A stretch of 51,227 bases of DNA from Fluviibacter sp964387485 (lineage in GTDB: Bacteria > Pseudomonadota > Gammaproteobacteria > Burkholderiales > Rhodocyclaceae), in assembly GCA_964387485.1 (NCBI GenBank), contig CAYLWV010000003.1, positions 1 through 51,227 on the forward strand. The letters are read 5' to 3'. The notes below the pieces were generated by a model. That model was not told where the DNA came from. It searched no databases and saw nothing but the letters and a program-made list of their open reading frames with translations. A program made the position numbers and the translations under genes. Positions 1 to 8,135 of the stretch are shown here, one piece after another; positions within the stretch are counted from its first letter, which is position 1; every line of letters starts with the position of its first letter.

Positions 1-2
1 TC

Positions 3-248
3 AACATCGCAAAACATGTGGTGAATCATGAGGACTACAAGGCTCAGGTCGAAGACAACCCCGACAGCCAGAACCGGCAGCTGGCGCTGGAACGGCTGAT
101 CCAGCAGGCGATCAGCGTCGAGCGGCGGCGGGAGCTGGATCTCTACAAGCGGTATGCATCTGACCCGGATTTCAAGCGGGCGTTTGATGCGAGCGTGTCG
201 AGACTGTTGGCATCAACTAGCCATATTTCTCTCTTTTCGGGCGCGTAA
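3..248 (+). CDS. hsdR: Type I restriction endonuclease R subunit, C-terminal end (partial)
   Basis: The reading frame is open to the left edge, so only the last 81 codons are present. The visible protein contains NHEDYKAQVEDNPDSQNR followed by a charged helix (ERRRELDLYKRYASDPDFK) and AFDASVSRLL. I recognise this as the helical C-terminus of HsdR-type subunits, the ATP-dependent translocase/nuclease subunit of type I restriction-modification systems. The final residues (LASTSHISLFSGA) do not look like the usual end of the family, and the DNA becomes AT-richer from about position 210, so the tail may have been replaced by recombination. The next gene starts 20 bases downstream on the same strand. 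The call rests on a short fragment; another large helicase-nuclease is possible. Confidence 0.6.
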   Translation, partial: NIAKHVVNHEDYKAQVEDNPDSQNRQLALERLIQQAISVERRRELDLYKRYASDPDFKRAFDASVSRLLASTSHISLFSGA

Positions 249-268
249 TAGTTAATTGAAATAGCGAA

Positions 269-1258
269 ATGACACAAAAGAAGCGAATTCGCTCTATCGG
301 TTCGGTCTCGAATGAACTTGTAAAAAAATCTCGAGAGGCCGCTTTGGCGGCAGTTCAGGTTTTTAACAACCCAGCGATTACGTTCAAGAGCGAGATTTAT
401 GTCGTGCTTATGGTTATAGCGTGGACGTATCTATTGCATGCGTATTTTCGGCGCCAAGGAACAGAGTACAGATACTTCAAGACAGTGGGAAATAGGAAGA
501 GATTCGACAAAACGGCCAAAGGTGCTTACAAATACTGGGAGCTTGAACGTTGCCTAAACTCTGAACAGTCTCCAGTCGACAAAGATTCGGCAAACAATCT
601 TCGGTTTCTTATTGGATTGCGACATGAAATTGAGCATCAGATGACCAATCGTCTGGACGAGTGTTTTAGCGCGCGCTTTCAGGCTTGTTGCCTGAATTAC
701 AACGAGAAAATCAAGGAATTATTTGGTGATGATTTTGGCATCGACAAACATCTTTCATTCAGCCTGCAATTCTCTTCAATTTCTCGGGAGCACGTTGAAC
801 AACTAAGCGCGCAGGATGGGCTTCCTGCGAACATTTTGGGCTACGTAACACAGTTCGACTCATCTCTTACTGATGAAGAGTACAACCACCCGAAGTATGC
901 CTATCGTGTTCTTTTCGTGCCTAAGACGGCTAATAAAAAAGGTCAGGCCGATCAGGTAATCGAATTTATTAAGGCTGACTCCGAGCTTGCCAAAGGAGTG
1001 AATGCGCAGTACACGGTGATTAAGGAAACTGAGCGGAAAAAATATCTGCCAGGGGAGATAGTCTCAATTATTCAGGCAGAAGGATTTCCGAAGTTCAACA
1101 TGCATGCACATACATCACTTTGGCAGTCGGAGGATTCAAAAAATCCAGCTAAAAGATTGGGTGTTGTCGTGGCAAAAACTTGGTACTGGTACGAAACTTG
1201 GCTGGATCAAGTTCGCGCGCACTGCACAAAACATGCGGGTAAGTACGCTGAGATTTAG
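269..1258 (+). CDS. DUF3644 domain protein with HEPN-like RxxxxH motif
   Basis: A 329-aa protein whose first 70 residues (SREAALAAVQVFNNPAITFK, then AWTYLLHAYFRR) match my memory of the DUF3644 family. Residues 118-123 read RHEIEH, an R-x4-H arrangement like the catalytic motif of HEPN ribonucleases, within a helical stretch. This is a motif reading, not a demonstrated activity. There is no signal peptide; the hydrophobic segment at 43-58 is more likely a core helix than a membrane anchor. It lies 20 bases after the hsdR end, so the two may be co-transcribed. Its base composition is clearly AT-richer than the housekeeping genes downstream, consistent with horizontal acquisition. A role in defence, perhaps as a toxin-like RNase beside the restriction system, is inference. 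A long inverted repeat ends the unit. Confidence 0.7.
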   Translation: MTQKKRIRSIGSVSNELVKKSREAALAAVQVFNNPAITFKSEIYVVLMVIAWTYLLHAYFRRQGTEYRYFKTVGNRKRFDKTAKGAYKYWELERCLNSEQSPVDKDSANNLRFLIGLRHEIEHQMTNRLDECFSARFQACCLNYNEKIKELFGDDFGIDKHLSFSLQFSSISREHVEQLSAQDGLPANILGYVTQFDSSLTDEEYNHPKYAYRVLFVPKTANKKGQADQVIEFIKADSELAKGVNAQYTVIKETERKKYLPGEIVSIIQAEGFPKFNMHAHTSLWQSEDSKNPAKRLGVVVAKTWYWYETWLDQVRAHCTKHAGKYAEI

Positions 1259-1308
1259 AACGCTTCTGTAGTCGTTATTGTCGTGGGGCAACTTTGAGAT
1301 TTCGGAAT

Positions 1309-1362
1309 CATCATCAGTAAAAAAGCTAACCCCGAAAGAGGTTGGCTTTTTTACTGATGATG
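1309..1362. terminator. Long inverted repeat, probable bidirectional terminator
   Basis: Left arm 1309-1331 and right arm 1340-1362 are complementary over 23 positions with a single G-T exception, around an 8-base loop. The arms contain A6 and T6 runs, so a GC-containing upper stem is followed by a U tract on either strand. It sits between the convergent DUF3644 gene (ends 1258) and the methyltransferase gene (ends 1395 on minus), as expected for a shared terminator. Confidence 0.8.
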
Positions 1363-1394
1363 CACCCCCGAGAGTTGGGCGCAGCACCGACGGA

Positions 1395-2573
1395 CTATGA
1401 GTCCATCGGCTTCTGCCGCCGATGAAAACCCGCTACCAGATCAATTACGAACAGGCGGCATTCCAGCGCACCGTTCTTCAGCGGGAAGCGGCGGCGCGGT
1501 TTAAGGCCCAGGCCTTTAGTCAGTTCTAGATCGGCGGTGAATAGCGCTGCAGTCCAGCCGGTAAATTGTTGCTTGAGGGTGCGGCCCCATTCCGGGTATT
1601 CGGCTTGTAGCGTTTCCTGTTCGGAGAGGCGTACGCCGTAGGGCGGGTTGCAGACCAGCAGGCCGCTGGTGGCCGGTGCGCCACGGCCGACGAAGTCGCC
1701 TTGTTCCAGCGTGACATCCGCCAGTAGCCCGGTTTCTTCCAGATGGCGGCGCGTAGCCGCGATGGCGCCGGGGTGGGCGTCGCTGGCAAACAGCGTTTGT
1801 GCTGGCAGGGCTTGGATTTGGGCACGGGCATCGGCGCGCAGCTTTGTCCACAGGCCACGGTCGGCGTCTGCCCAGCGTTCACAGGCAAAGCGGCGGTTCA
1901 GACCGGGTGCGCGGTTCGCACGCATCCAGGCGGCTTCAATGACGATGGTGCCGCTGCCGCACATGGGGTCGAGAAAGTTTTCGTATTTGAGTTTGCCGTT
2001 TTCATCTCGGTCATTCCACCCCGCCAGGGCCACCAGGCCGGCGGCGAGGTTTTCTTTAAGCGGGGCTTGTCCGGCGGCGCCACGGTAACCGCGCTGCCAG
2101 AGCGGGTCTCCGGAGCTGTCGATGTAAAGCGTGGCGCTGGTTTCGGTGAGGAACAGCTGAATGCGTTGGTCGGGGTGTTCGGTATTCACATTCGGGCGGC
2201 TGCCGCGGTCTGCGCGGAAGCGATCACAAATAGCATCCTTCACGCGCAGGGTGGCGAAGTCGAGGCTGCGCAGCGGCGACTTGACGGCGGTGGTGCCCAC
2301 CTTGAAGCTCTGGCTGACGTCGAACCACTGGTGCCACGCGATCTTGCGTGCCATCTGGTAAAGATCCTCTTCCTTCTGATAGGCGCCTACAGCCAGGCGC
2401 ACCAGAATGCGCGAGGCAAAGCGCGAGTGCAGGTTGGAGCGGTACAGGCTTTCCTGAGTGGCACGGGCGCGCACGCCGCCGCCCACTTGTTCCACCTGGG
2501 TCATGCCGAAGCGGGTGAGTTCGCTGGCCAGAAGTTCTTCGAGGCCGCGGGGGCAGGGGGCAAAGATGTGCAT
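1395..2573 (-). CDS. rlmL: THUMP-domain class I SAM-dependent rRNA methyltransferase (RlmL N-terminal type)
   Basis: A 392-aa protein with an N-terminal ferredoxin-like/THUMP RNA-binding region (about residues 45-155) and a Rossmann methyltransferase domain. SAM-binding motif I is DPMCGSG (202-208), and the catalytic NPPYG motif of N-methyltransferases is at 309-313. This is the architecture of the N-terminal half of E. coli RlmL (m2G2445 of 23S rRNA); the C-terminal RlmK half of the E. coli protein (about 700 aa in total) is absent, as in many bacteria. The exact target base is inferred from family only. It is the last gene of a minus-strand unit, starting 12 bases after the hemJ stop. Confidence 0.85.
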   Translation of the reverse strand: MHIFAPCPRGLEELLASELTRFGMTQVEQVGGGVRARATQESLYRSNLHSRFASRILVRLAVGAYQKEEDLYQMARKIAWHQWFDVSQSFKVGTTAVKSPLRSLDFATLRVKDAICDRFRADRGSRPNVNTEHPDQRIQLFLTETSATLYIDSSGDPLWQRGYRGAAGQAPLKENLAAGLVALAGWNDRDENGKLKYENFLDPMCGSGTIVIEAAWMRANRAPGLNRRFACERWADADRGLWTKLRADARAQIQALPAQTLFASDAHPGAIAATRRHLEETGLLADVTLEQGDFVGRGAPATSGLLVCNPPYGVRLSEQETLQAEYPEWGRTLKQQFTGWTAALFTADLELTKGLGLKPRRRFPLKNGALECRLFVIDLVAGFHRRQKPMDS

Positions 2574-2585
2574 GAAATGCTTTCG

Positions 2586-3002
2586 TTAGAACGGCTTGAG
2601 AACAACCAGGAAGGTGATGACGGCCAGAATGAGCACCGGGATTTCGTTAAACCAACGGTACCAGACATGGCTGTGCGCATTGCGGCCAGCGGCAAACTGT
2701 CGGTACAGCGTACCGCAGTAGAAGTGATAGCCCAGCAGAAACACAACAAGCAGGGTTTTGGCATGAAGCCAGCCACCGCTGAAGCCATAGCCAAACCACA
2801 GCCACAGGCCGAGGACAACGGCACCCATGCCGATCGGGGTGACGAACTTGTAGAGTCGGCGTGCCATGCCGAGCAGGCGTTGGTATTCGGCAGATTGCGT
2901 ATCTGGCACGGCCGCCAGATTGACGTAAATACGGGGCAGGTAGAAGAGGCCGGCGAACCAGCTGACGACCAGAATGATGTGAAAAGCTTTGATGGTTAGC
3001 AT
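2586..3002 (-). CDS. hemJ: HemJ-type protoporphyrinogen IX oxidase
   Basis: A 138-aa, strongly hydrophobic protein with about four membrane helices. It carries the HemJ/UPF0093 signatures: KAFHIILVVSWFAGLFYLPR at the N-terminus, GWLHAKTLLVV centrally and YRWFNEIPVL near the C-terminus, including the conserved early histidine and the later lysine of the HAK motif. The family oxidises protoporphyrinogen IX to protoporphyrin IX in the cytoplasmic membrane, the penultimate step of heme synthesis, in bacteria lacking HemG or HemY. Its start overlaps the end of the upstream SDR gene by 7 bases, indicating co-transcription and probable translational coupling. Confidence 0.88.
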   Translation of the reverse strand: MLTIKAFHIILVVSWFAGLFYLPRIYVNLAAVPDTQSAEYQRLLGMARRLYKFVTPIGMGAVVLGLWLWFGYGFSGGWLHAKTLLVVFLLGYHFYCGTLYRQFAAGRNAHSHVWYRWFNEIPVLILAVITFLVVLKPF

Positions 3003-4009
3003 GAAGGCACCTGCAGCGTCGAAAGAAAGTCGTGCACCGTTGGGTAACGGAGTCGGATGCGCAGCTCTTTGAGCAGTCGTTGATTGTCGAGCCGGCGCGA
3101 TTCTGACATGAACGAGTACAGCATGGGGGAAACCCGGGTTTTTAACAGGTCGCGGGGGAGTCGTTCGGGGCGGGGGAGCCCGGCGGCATCGGCCACGGCG
3201 TCAAACCAGTCGCCCATCCTGAGCTGGCTGTTGTCGCTGGTGTTGATGGTGCGTAGCGAGCGGCCGCGGGTCAGGCTGAGCCAGCTGATGCGCGCCAGGT
3301 CATCAGCATGAATATGATTGGTCCAGGTGTCGTCGGTCGCCTGTAGGGCCGGTGTGCCGGCTTTGAGACGCTCAATCGGAAGGCGGTCGCCCGCATAGAT
3401 GCCGGGCACCCGCAGGATCGACCCGGTATTGGGTCGGGTGTGCGCCGTATCTTGTTGGGCCAGGCCGGCGCTCAAGCCGGCGCGCACCCGGGTTCTGGTC
3501 CAGCGGCGCAGCGTGGCTTCGGCACCGACCCGACGCAGGCCGCGTGCCGTTTGGGCATTGAGCGGCCGGGTTTCCGCAACAAGCGTGCCTTCGCAGTCAC
3601 CATAGACGCCGGTGGTGCCGATGAGCACCAGACGCCGTGGTAGACTGCGGCCACCATGCAGTGCCGCCAGAAAGCGCTCCAGACGGGCGTCTCGCTGGCG
3701 ATTTGCCGGGGTGGTGTCGGCCGGTGGTGCCAGGTAAATCACCTGGGTCGCCAGACCCTTCAGTCGCTGTAGGCTGAGGCGGTTATCCAGATCGGCGGCG
3801 ACCGGTGTCGCGCCGAGCGCGCGCCAGGTTGCCCAGGTGCTGCTGTCGGGCGTATGGCGCAACAGCGCCCGCACGCGGTAGCGTCCGCTGACCTTGGCAG
3901 CAATGCGGACGGCAACATCGCCGCAACCGGCCAGCAGCAGTTTCGGCTGGCGAAACTGTCGCGGCAAGGCGCGCCGATGGCGTGCACGGAGCGGGGGCGT
4001 GTTCTGCAT
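2996..4009 (-). CDS. SDR-fold NAD-dependent epimerase/dehydratase family protein (YeeZ-like)
   Basis: A 337-aa protein with an N-terminal nucleotide-binding segment (LLLAGCGDVAVRIAAKV, near residues 24-40) and an internal IGTTGVYGD stretch typical of extended short-chain dehydrogenases/epimerases. The IHADDLARI segment further on is also common in this superfamily. The dinucleotide motif is GCGDVA rather than the classical GxxGxxG, and I cannot point to a clear YxxxK catalytic pair, so substrate and even catalytic activity are uncertain. The N-terminal 20 residues are arginine-rich and may not be translated if an internal start is used. It is first in the minus-strand run SDR-hemJ-methyltransferase and diverges from the flavin reductase gene. 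Confidence 0.7.
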   Translation of the reverse strand: MQNTPPLRARHRRALPRQFRQPKLLLAGCGDVAVRIAAKVSGRYRVRALLRHTPDSSTWATWRALGATPVAADLDNRLSLQRLKGLATQVIYLAPPADTTPANRQRDARLERFLAALHGGRSLPRRLVLIGTTGVYGDCEGTLVAETRPLNAQTARGLRRVGAEATLRRWTRTRVRAGLSAGLAQQDTAHTRPNTGSILRVPGIYAGDRLPIERLKAGTPALQATDDTWTNHIHADDLARISWLSLTRGRSLRTINTSDNSQLRMGDWFDAVADAAGLPRPERLPRDLLKTRVSPMLYSFMSESRRLDNQRLLKELRIRLRYPTVHDFLSTLQVPSC

Positions 4010-4089
4010 AACCGTATTGTACGGTTTGTACCTGCCTCAGGCTTGATAGAGACTTTGTTTGATCAGTGAACCGTAATACAGGATTGAAT

Positions 4090-5103
4090 ATGACGCACCA
4101 GGTGACGCTTAACCCTATTAATGCCAGTTTCCGCGCGGATGGCCATGAGACGGTGCTGGAAGCAGCGTTGCGCCACGATCTGCTGGTGCCGTATGGTTGC
4201 CGTACCGGTGGTTGTGGCGCTTGCCGCGCCAGAATTACGTCGGGGTCGGTAGATCACGGCAAGGCCAGTGAAACCACGTTGCCCCCGGCGGATCGCGAAG
4301 CCGGATTTGCCCTGCTGTGCTGCGCGGTACCGCAGACCGATGTGACGGTGGAAGTCAAAGATGTGCGTCGTGCCACCGATATTCCAGTGAAAACGTTGCC
4401 GAGCCGTATTGAAGGGTTGGACAAGCCGGCTGCCGATGTGGCCGTGCTGACGCTGCGCCTGCCGGCGACGGAAGTGTTCCAGTTCCATGCCGGTCAGTAC
4501 ATCGATATTCTGCTTAAGGACGGCAAGCGCCGTAGCTTCTCGATTGCCAACCCGCCGCATGATGCCGCGACGCTGGAGTTGCATGTGCGCCATGTGCCGG
4601 GTGGTCTGTTCACCGATCAGGTGTTCAGCACGATGAAGGTGCGCGATATTCTGCGTTTTAATGGCCCGCACGGCAGCTTCTATCTGCGTGAATCCAATAA
4701 GCCGATGATTCTGTTGGCCGGTGGCACTGGTTTTGCGCCGATCAAATCGATTGTGCAGGAAGCCCTGTATCTGGAGCTGGATCGCCCGATGCACATTTAC
4801 TGGGGGGCGCGTGATCGTGCCGGCCTGTATCAGTATGAGGTCGCCGAAGCCTGGGCGGCGCAGCATCCGCATATCCGGTTTATTCCGGTGTTGTCTGAAC
4901 CGGAAACCACACCGGGTTGGGTGGGTCGTGCCGGGCTGGTGCATGAAGCCGTGCTACAAGATTTCCCGGATCTGTCGGCACACGAGGTGTATGCGTGTGG
5001 TGCTCCCGGCATGATTGCCGCAGCGCGTGCCGATTACATTGGCAAGGCGAACCTGCCGGATGACGCGTTCTTTGCGGATTCGTTCGAGTTTGCCGCGAAC
5101 TAA
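4090..5103 (+). CDS. [2Fe-2S] NAD(P)H:flavin reductase (AscD/CDP-6-deoxy-glucoseen reductase-like)
   Basis: A 337-aa electron-transfer protein. An N-terminal plant-type ferredoxin domain has cluster ligands C37, C42, C45 and C77 (CRTGGCGAC, later LLCCAV). It is followed by a ferredoxin-NADP reductase module with the FAD motif RSFS (148-151) and the nucleotide motif GGTGFAP (211-217), and ends in the usual aromatic-rich tail. Such proteins pass electrons from NAD(P)H through FAD to the cluster and then to a partner oxygenase or reductase; the partner is not in this window. I chose the ATG at 4090 because AGGA lies just upstream and MTHQVTLNP matches family starts; an earlier start at 4066 would add eight residues. 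A strong terminator follows. Confidence 0.85.
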   Translation: MTHQVTLNPINASFRADGHETVLEAALRHDLLVPYGCRTGGCGACRARITSGSVDHGKASETTLPPADREAGFALLCCAVPQTDVTVEVKDVRRATDIPVKTLPSRIEGLDKPAADVAVLTLRLPATEVFQFHAGQYIDILLKDGKRRSFSIANPPHDAATLELHVRHVPGGLFTDQVFSTMKVRDILRFNGPHGSFYLRESNKPMILLAGGTGFAPIKSIVQEALYLELDRPMHIYWGARDRAGLYQYEVAEAWAAQHPHIRFIPVLSEPETTPGWVGRAGLVHEAVLQDFPDLSAHEVYACGAPGMIAAARADYIGKANLPDDAFFADSFEFAAN

Positions 5104-5127
5104 CCGGCAACGGCGTTGAATGCCCCG

Positions 5128-5154
5128 GGCCTGCAGTGACTGCAGGCCTTTTTT
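5128..5154 (+). terminator. Rho-independent terminator after the flavin reductase gene
   Basis: Perfect 9-bp stem GGCCTGCAG (5128-5136) / CTGCAGGCC (5140-5148) with a 3-base loop, followed directly by TTTTTT (5149-5154). It lies 24 bases after the stop at 5103. The T run slightly overlaps the 3' end of the opposing CWC gene. Confidence 0.9.
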
Positions 5155-5359
5155 ATTGCTGCTGTTGTTGTGTCTGGAGATAGCGATCGACACAGTTTTT
5201 GCAGATACAGGCCTTCATCTGCATTTCAGCGGGGACCAGATCACGTAGCCCCTGCGGGATGCCGGTGCTGCAACACCAGCAGGGCGTATCATCGTGTGCA
5301 CCGCAGGCGTTGTTGCCGCTGCATAACGGGCATTGGGTTTCATCGATGGGGGTGCTCAT
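5153..5359 (-). CDS. Cysteine-rich CWC family protein
   Basis: A 68-aa protein with about ten cysteines in pairs: CPLC near the N-terminus, CWCC in the middle, and CICKNC near the end. This matches the Cys-rich CWC family, a small putative metal-binding fold of unknown function. The C-terminus is a run of glutamines. It begins 9 bases after the polA stop on the same strand, so it is probably expressed from the polA transcript. Whether the protein has anything to do with DNA repair is unknown. Nothing suggests export. Confidence 0.75.
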   Translation of the reverse strand: MSTPIDETQCPLCSGNNACGAHDDTPCWCCSTGIPQGLRDLVPAEMQMKACICKNCVDRYLQTQQQQQ

Positions 5360-5368
5360 CAGTGCGCC

Positions 5369-8113
5369 TTAGTGTGCTTGATCCCAATTGGGGCCAATGC
5401 CGATATCCACGACCAGTGGCACTTTGAGTTTTGCCACGTTGGTCATCAGTGGGCCGAGTGCTTCGCTGACGCGGGCACGTTCGTGGTCAGGTACCTGCAG
5501 GACGAGTTCATCATGCACCTGCATGATCAGTTGGGTTTCCAGACCTTCGCTGCTCAGCCAGTGCTGCACCGCCAGCATGGCCAGCTTGATGAGATCAGCG
5601 GCCGTGCCCTGCATGGGGGCATTGATGGCGGCGCGTTCGGCACCCTGGCGGCGGCCCTGCTGGCCGGCCTTGAGGTCGGGTAGCCACAGGCGGCGACCAA
5701 AAACGGTTTCGACATAGCCGTTCTGGTGGGCGTTCTGACGGGTTTCTTCCATGTAGCGGGCAACGCCCGGGTAACGGTCAAAGTATCGGTCGATATAGGT
5801 TTGTGCCGCACCACGTTCAATGCCCAGTTGTTTGGCCAGGCCAAAGGCGCTCATGCCGTAGATCAGGCCGAAGTTGATGGCTTTGGCGGCACGGCGTTGA
5901 TCATCACCGACTTCCAGTGGCATGACGCCGAACACCTCGGCCGCGGTTGCCCGGTGAATGTCTTCGCCGTGAGCAAATGCATCGAGCAGTCCTTTGTCGG
6001 CAGACAGATGCGCCATGATACGCAGTTCGATCTGCGAGTAGTCGGCCGAGATGATGCTGTGCTGAGGCGGTGCAATAAAGGCTGTACGAATACGCCGACC
6101 TTCCTGTGTGCGGACAGGAATGTTTTGCAGGTTGGGGTCGGAGCTGGCCAGGCGGCCAGTAACGGCGGTGGTCTGCGAGTAATGGGTATGGACGCGGCCG
6201 GTGGCCGGGTTGATACGCTGTGGCAGCTTGTCGCAGTAAGTGTTTTTGAGCTTGGCAATGCCCCGGTATTCGAGCAGCAGACGTGGCAGCGGGAAATCAA
6301 GCGCGAGCTCCGACAGGACTTCTTCATCGGTTGAGGGAGTGCCGGACGCGGTTTTCTTTTTGACGGGCAGCCCTTGTTGTGTGAACAGAATCTCAGCGAG
6401 CTGTTTGGGGGAATTCAGATTGAAGCTCTGGCCGGCCAGGGCATGGGCGTCGCTTTCCAGCGCCAGCATGCGTTCGCCCAGGGCGTGGCTCTGATCGGCG
6501 AGTTGCTGGTTGTCGATGAGGACACCGTTCTGCTCCATGGTGAACAGCACCTGTTGCACCGGCAGCTCCAGCTGGCGGTAGGTATGTTCCAGGCCCGGTT
6601 CGCGGGCCAGGCGTGGTAACAGGCGTTCGGCAATGCGCAGAGTGATATCGGCATCTTCGGCGGCATAGGCGGTGGCTTCGGCCACGGCGACCTGATCAAA
6701 ACCGATCTGGTTGGCGCCTTTGCCGCAGATGGCTTCATAGGGAATGGTGCTCAGCCCGAGATGGCGGCGGGCCAGTGTGCCCAGCTCCAGGGCGCCAGGG
6801 CTGACTTGCCCGGCTTCCAGTACGTAAGCGGCGAGCAGGGTATCGTCAACAATGCCGGCCAGCCGGATGCCGTGGTTGGCAAAGACATGCTGGTCATATT
6901 TGGCATGCTGCAGAATTTTTTGTGGGGTGCGATCTTCCAGCCAGGGCTTGAGTTTGGCCAGCGTGGCAGCAAACGGGAGTTGCGTCGGGCTGTCCGGCCC
7001 GTTGTGTGCCAGCGGCAGGTAGGCGGCTTCGCCGGGGGCGACGGCAAAGGAGATGCCGACCAGACGCGCCTGCTGTTCATCCAGGCTGGTGGTTTCCGTA
7101 TCGAGCGCTACGCGTGAGGCCTGTTGGATTTTTTCCAGCCAGCGCGCCAGCGTGGCGTCATCCAGAATGGTTTCGTAGGCGGCACGATGGCTGCCGTCAT
7201 CGGTCAGTAAATCAGCTGTCGGGGTGATCGCTGTGGATTCATTTTCTGCGGTACTGGATTCGCCGCCCTGCTGTTCGATGGCTTTGAGCCAGGTTTTAAA
7301 ACCGTTATGCCGGAAGATATCGCGCAGGGTTTCTGCATCTTCCGGTGTGGCGTCCAGTGCAGTGAGCGGCAAAGGCAGAGGGACATCGGTTTTGACGGTG
7401 GCCAGGGTGCGGCCCAGCGGCAGAAAATCCAGATGGGCGCGCAGGTTTTCGCCGGCCACGCCTTTGACATCGGCCGCATGGGCGATCACGCCATCCAGGT
7501 CGCCGTAGGTCTGCAGCCATTTGGCAGCAGTTTTTGGGCCGACCTTCTGAACGCCGGGGATGTTGTCGGCGGTATCGCCGACCAAGGCCAGGTAATCGGT
7601 GATGTGTGACGGTGCAACGCCAAACTTGGCTTCAACACCCGCGACATCCAGCCGTTCGTTGCTCATGGTGTTGACCAGGGTGGTCTGCGGGGTGACCAGT
7701 TGCGCCAGATCCTTGTCGCCGGTTGAAACCACTACGGAGAATCCGGCCGCTTCGGCCTGGCGGGCCAGGGTACCGATGACGTCATCGGCTTCGACACCGC
7801 TTTCCATGATCAGTGGCCAACCCAGTGCGCGGACGACGGCATGGATCGGTTCAATCTGCCGGGCCAGGTCTTCCGGCATGGGCGGGCGATGTGCCTTGTA
7901 TTCGCTGTAGAGCGCATCGCGGAAGGTTGGGCCGCTGGCATCAAAAATACAGGCGCGGTATTCGGCCTTGAAGTCACTGCTCAGCCGCCGTAGCATGGAG
8001 ATCATGCCGTACAGCGCCCCCGTCGGTTCGCCCGACTGATTGCGCAGGTCAGGGAGTGCATGAAAGGCACGGTACAGGTAGGATGAACCATCAACGAGCA
8101 GTAGAGTGGGCAT
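5369..8113 (-). CDS. polA: DNA polymerase I
   Basis: 914 aa with all three activities of PolA. The 5'-3' exonuclease domain starts LLLVDGSSYLYRAFHAL and contains DVIGTLARQA and GDTADNIPGV. The 3'-5' exonuclease retains the DTETTSLD acidic motif, a DDTLLAAYVLEAG segment and the YAAEDAD segment, so proofreading is probably active. The polymerase domain has ADYSQIELRI (motif A), AKAINFGLIYGMS (motif B) and QVHDELVLQV (motif C). The length is close to E. coli PolA (928 aa). The ATG at 8113 is chosen because MPTLLLVDGSSYLYR aligns with family N-termini; the longer frame to 8296 would run through the divergent gene. It functions in Okazaki fragment processing and repair synthesis. The start lies only 22 bases from the divergent LOG gene. 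Confidence 0.97.
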   Translation of the reverse strand: MPTLLLVDGSSYLYRAFHALPDLRNQSGEPTGALYGMISMLRRLSSDFKAEYRACIFDASGPTFRDALYSEYKAHRPPMPEDLARQIEPIHAVVRALGWPLIMESGVEADDVIGTLARQAEAAGFSVVVSTGDKDLAQLVTPQTTLVNTMSNERLDVAGVEAKFGVAPSHITDYLALVGDTADNIPGVQKVGPKTAAKWLQTYGDLDGVIAHAADVKGVAGENLRAHLDFLPLGRTLATVKTDVPLPLPLTALDATPEDAETLRDIFRHNGFKTWLKAIEQQGGESSTAENESTAITPTADLLTDDGSHRAAYETILDDATLARWLEKIQQASRVALDTETTSLDEQQARLVGISFAVAPGEAAYLPLAHNGPDSPTQLPFAATLAKLKPWLEDRTPQKILQHAKYDQHVFANHGIRLAGIVDDTLLAAYVLEAGQVSPGALELGTLARRHLGLSTIPYEAICGKGANQIGFDQVAVAEATAYAAEDADITLRIAERLLPRLAREPGLEHTYRQLELPVQQVLFTMEQNGVLIDNQQLADQSHALGERMLALESDAHALAGQSFNLNSPKQLAEILFTQQGLPVKKKTASGTPSTDEEVLSELALDFPLPRLLLEYRGIAKLKNTYCDKLPQRINPATGRVHTHYSQTTAVTGRLASSDPNLQNIPVRTQEGRRIRTAFIAPPQHSIISADYSQIELRIMAHLSADKGLLDAFAHGEDIHRATAAEVFGVMPLEVGDDQRRAAKAINFGLIYGMSAFGLAKQLGIERGAAQTYIDRYFDRYPGVARYMEETRQNAHQNGYVETVFGRRLWLPDLKAGQQGRRQGAERAAINAPMQGTAADLIKLAMLAVQHWLSSEGLETQLIMQVHDELVLQVPDHERARVSEALGPLMTNVAKLKVPLVVDIGIGPNWDQAH

Positions 8114-8121
8114 GACAGACC

Positions 8122-8127
8122 GGGAGG
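8122..8127 (+). promoter_or_regulatory. Shine-Dalgarno site fixing the GTG start of the LOG gene
   Basis: GGGAGG at 8122-8127 lies 8 bases before GTG 8136. This favours the GTG start over the in-frame ATG at 8106 or 8112, which would overlap the divergent polA start codon. Confidence 0.7.
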
Positions 8128-8135
8128 CAAAGAGC

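Noticed and set aside
1743..2999. 418-aa plus-strand open frame
   Set aside because: It is antisense to the rRNA methyltransferase and hemJ genes, whose motifs are clear; the antisense product has no recognisable family.
4063..4944. 293-aa minus-strand open frame
   Set aside because: Antisense to the flavin reductase; no coherent domain.
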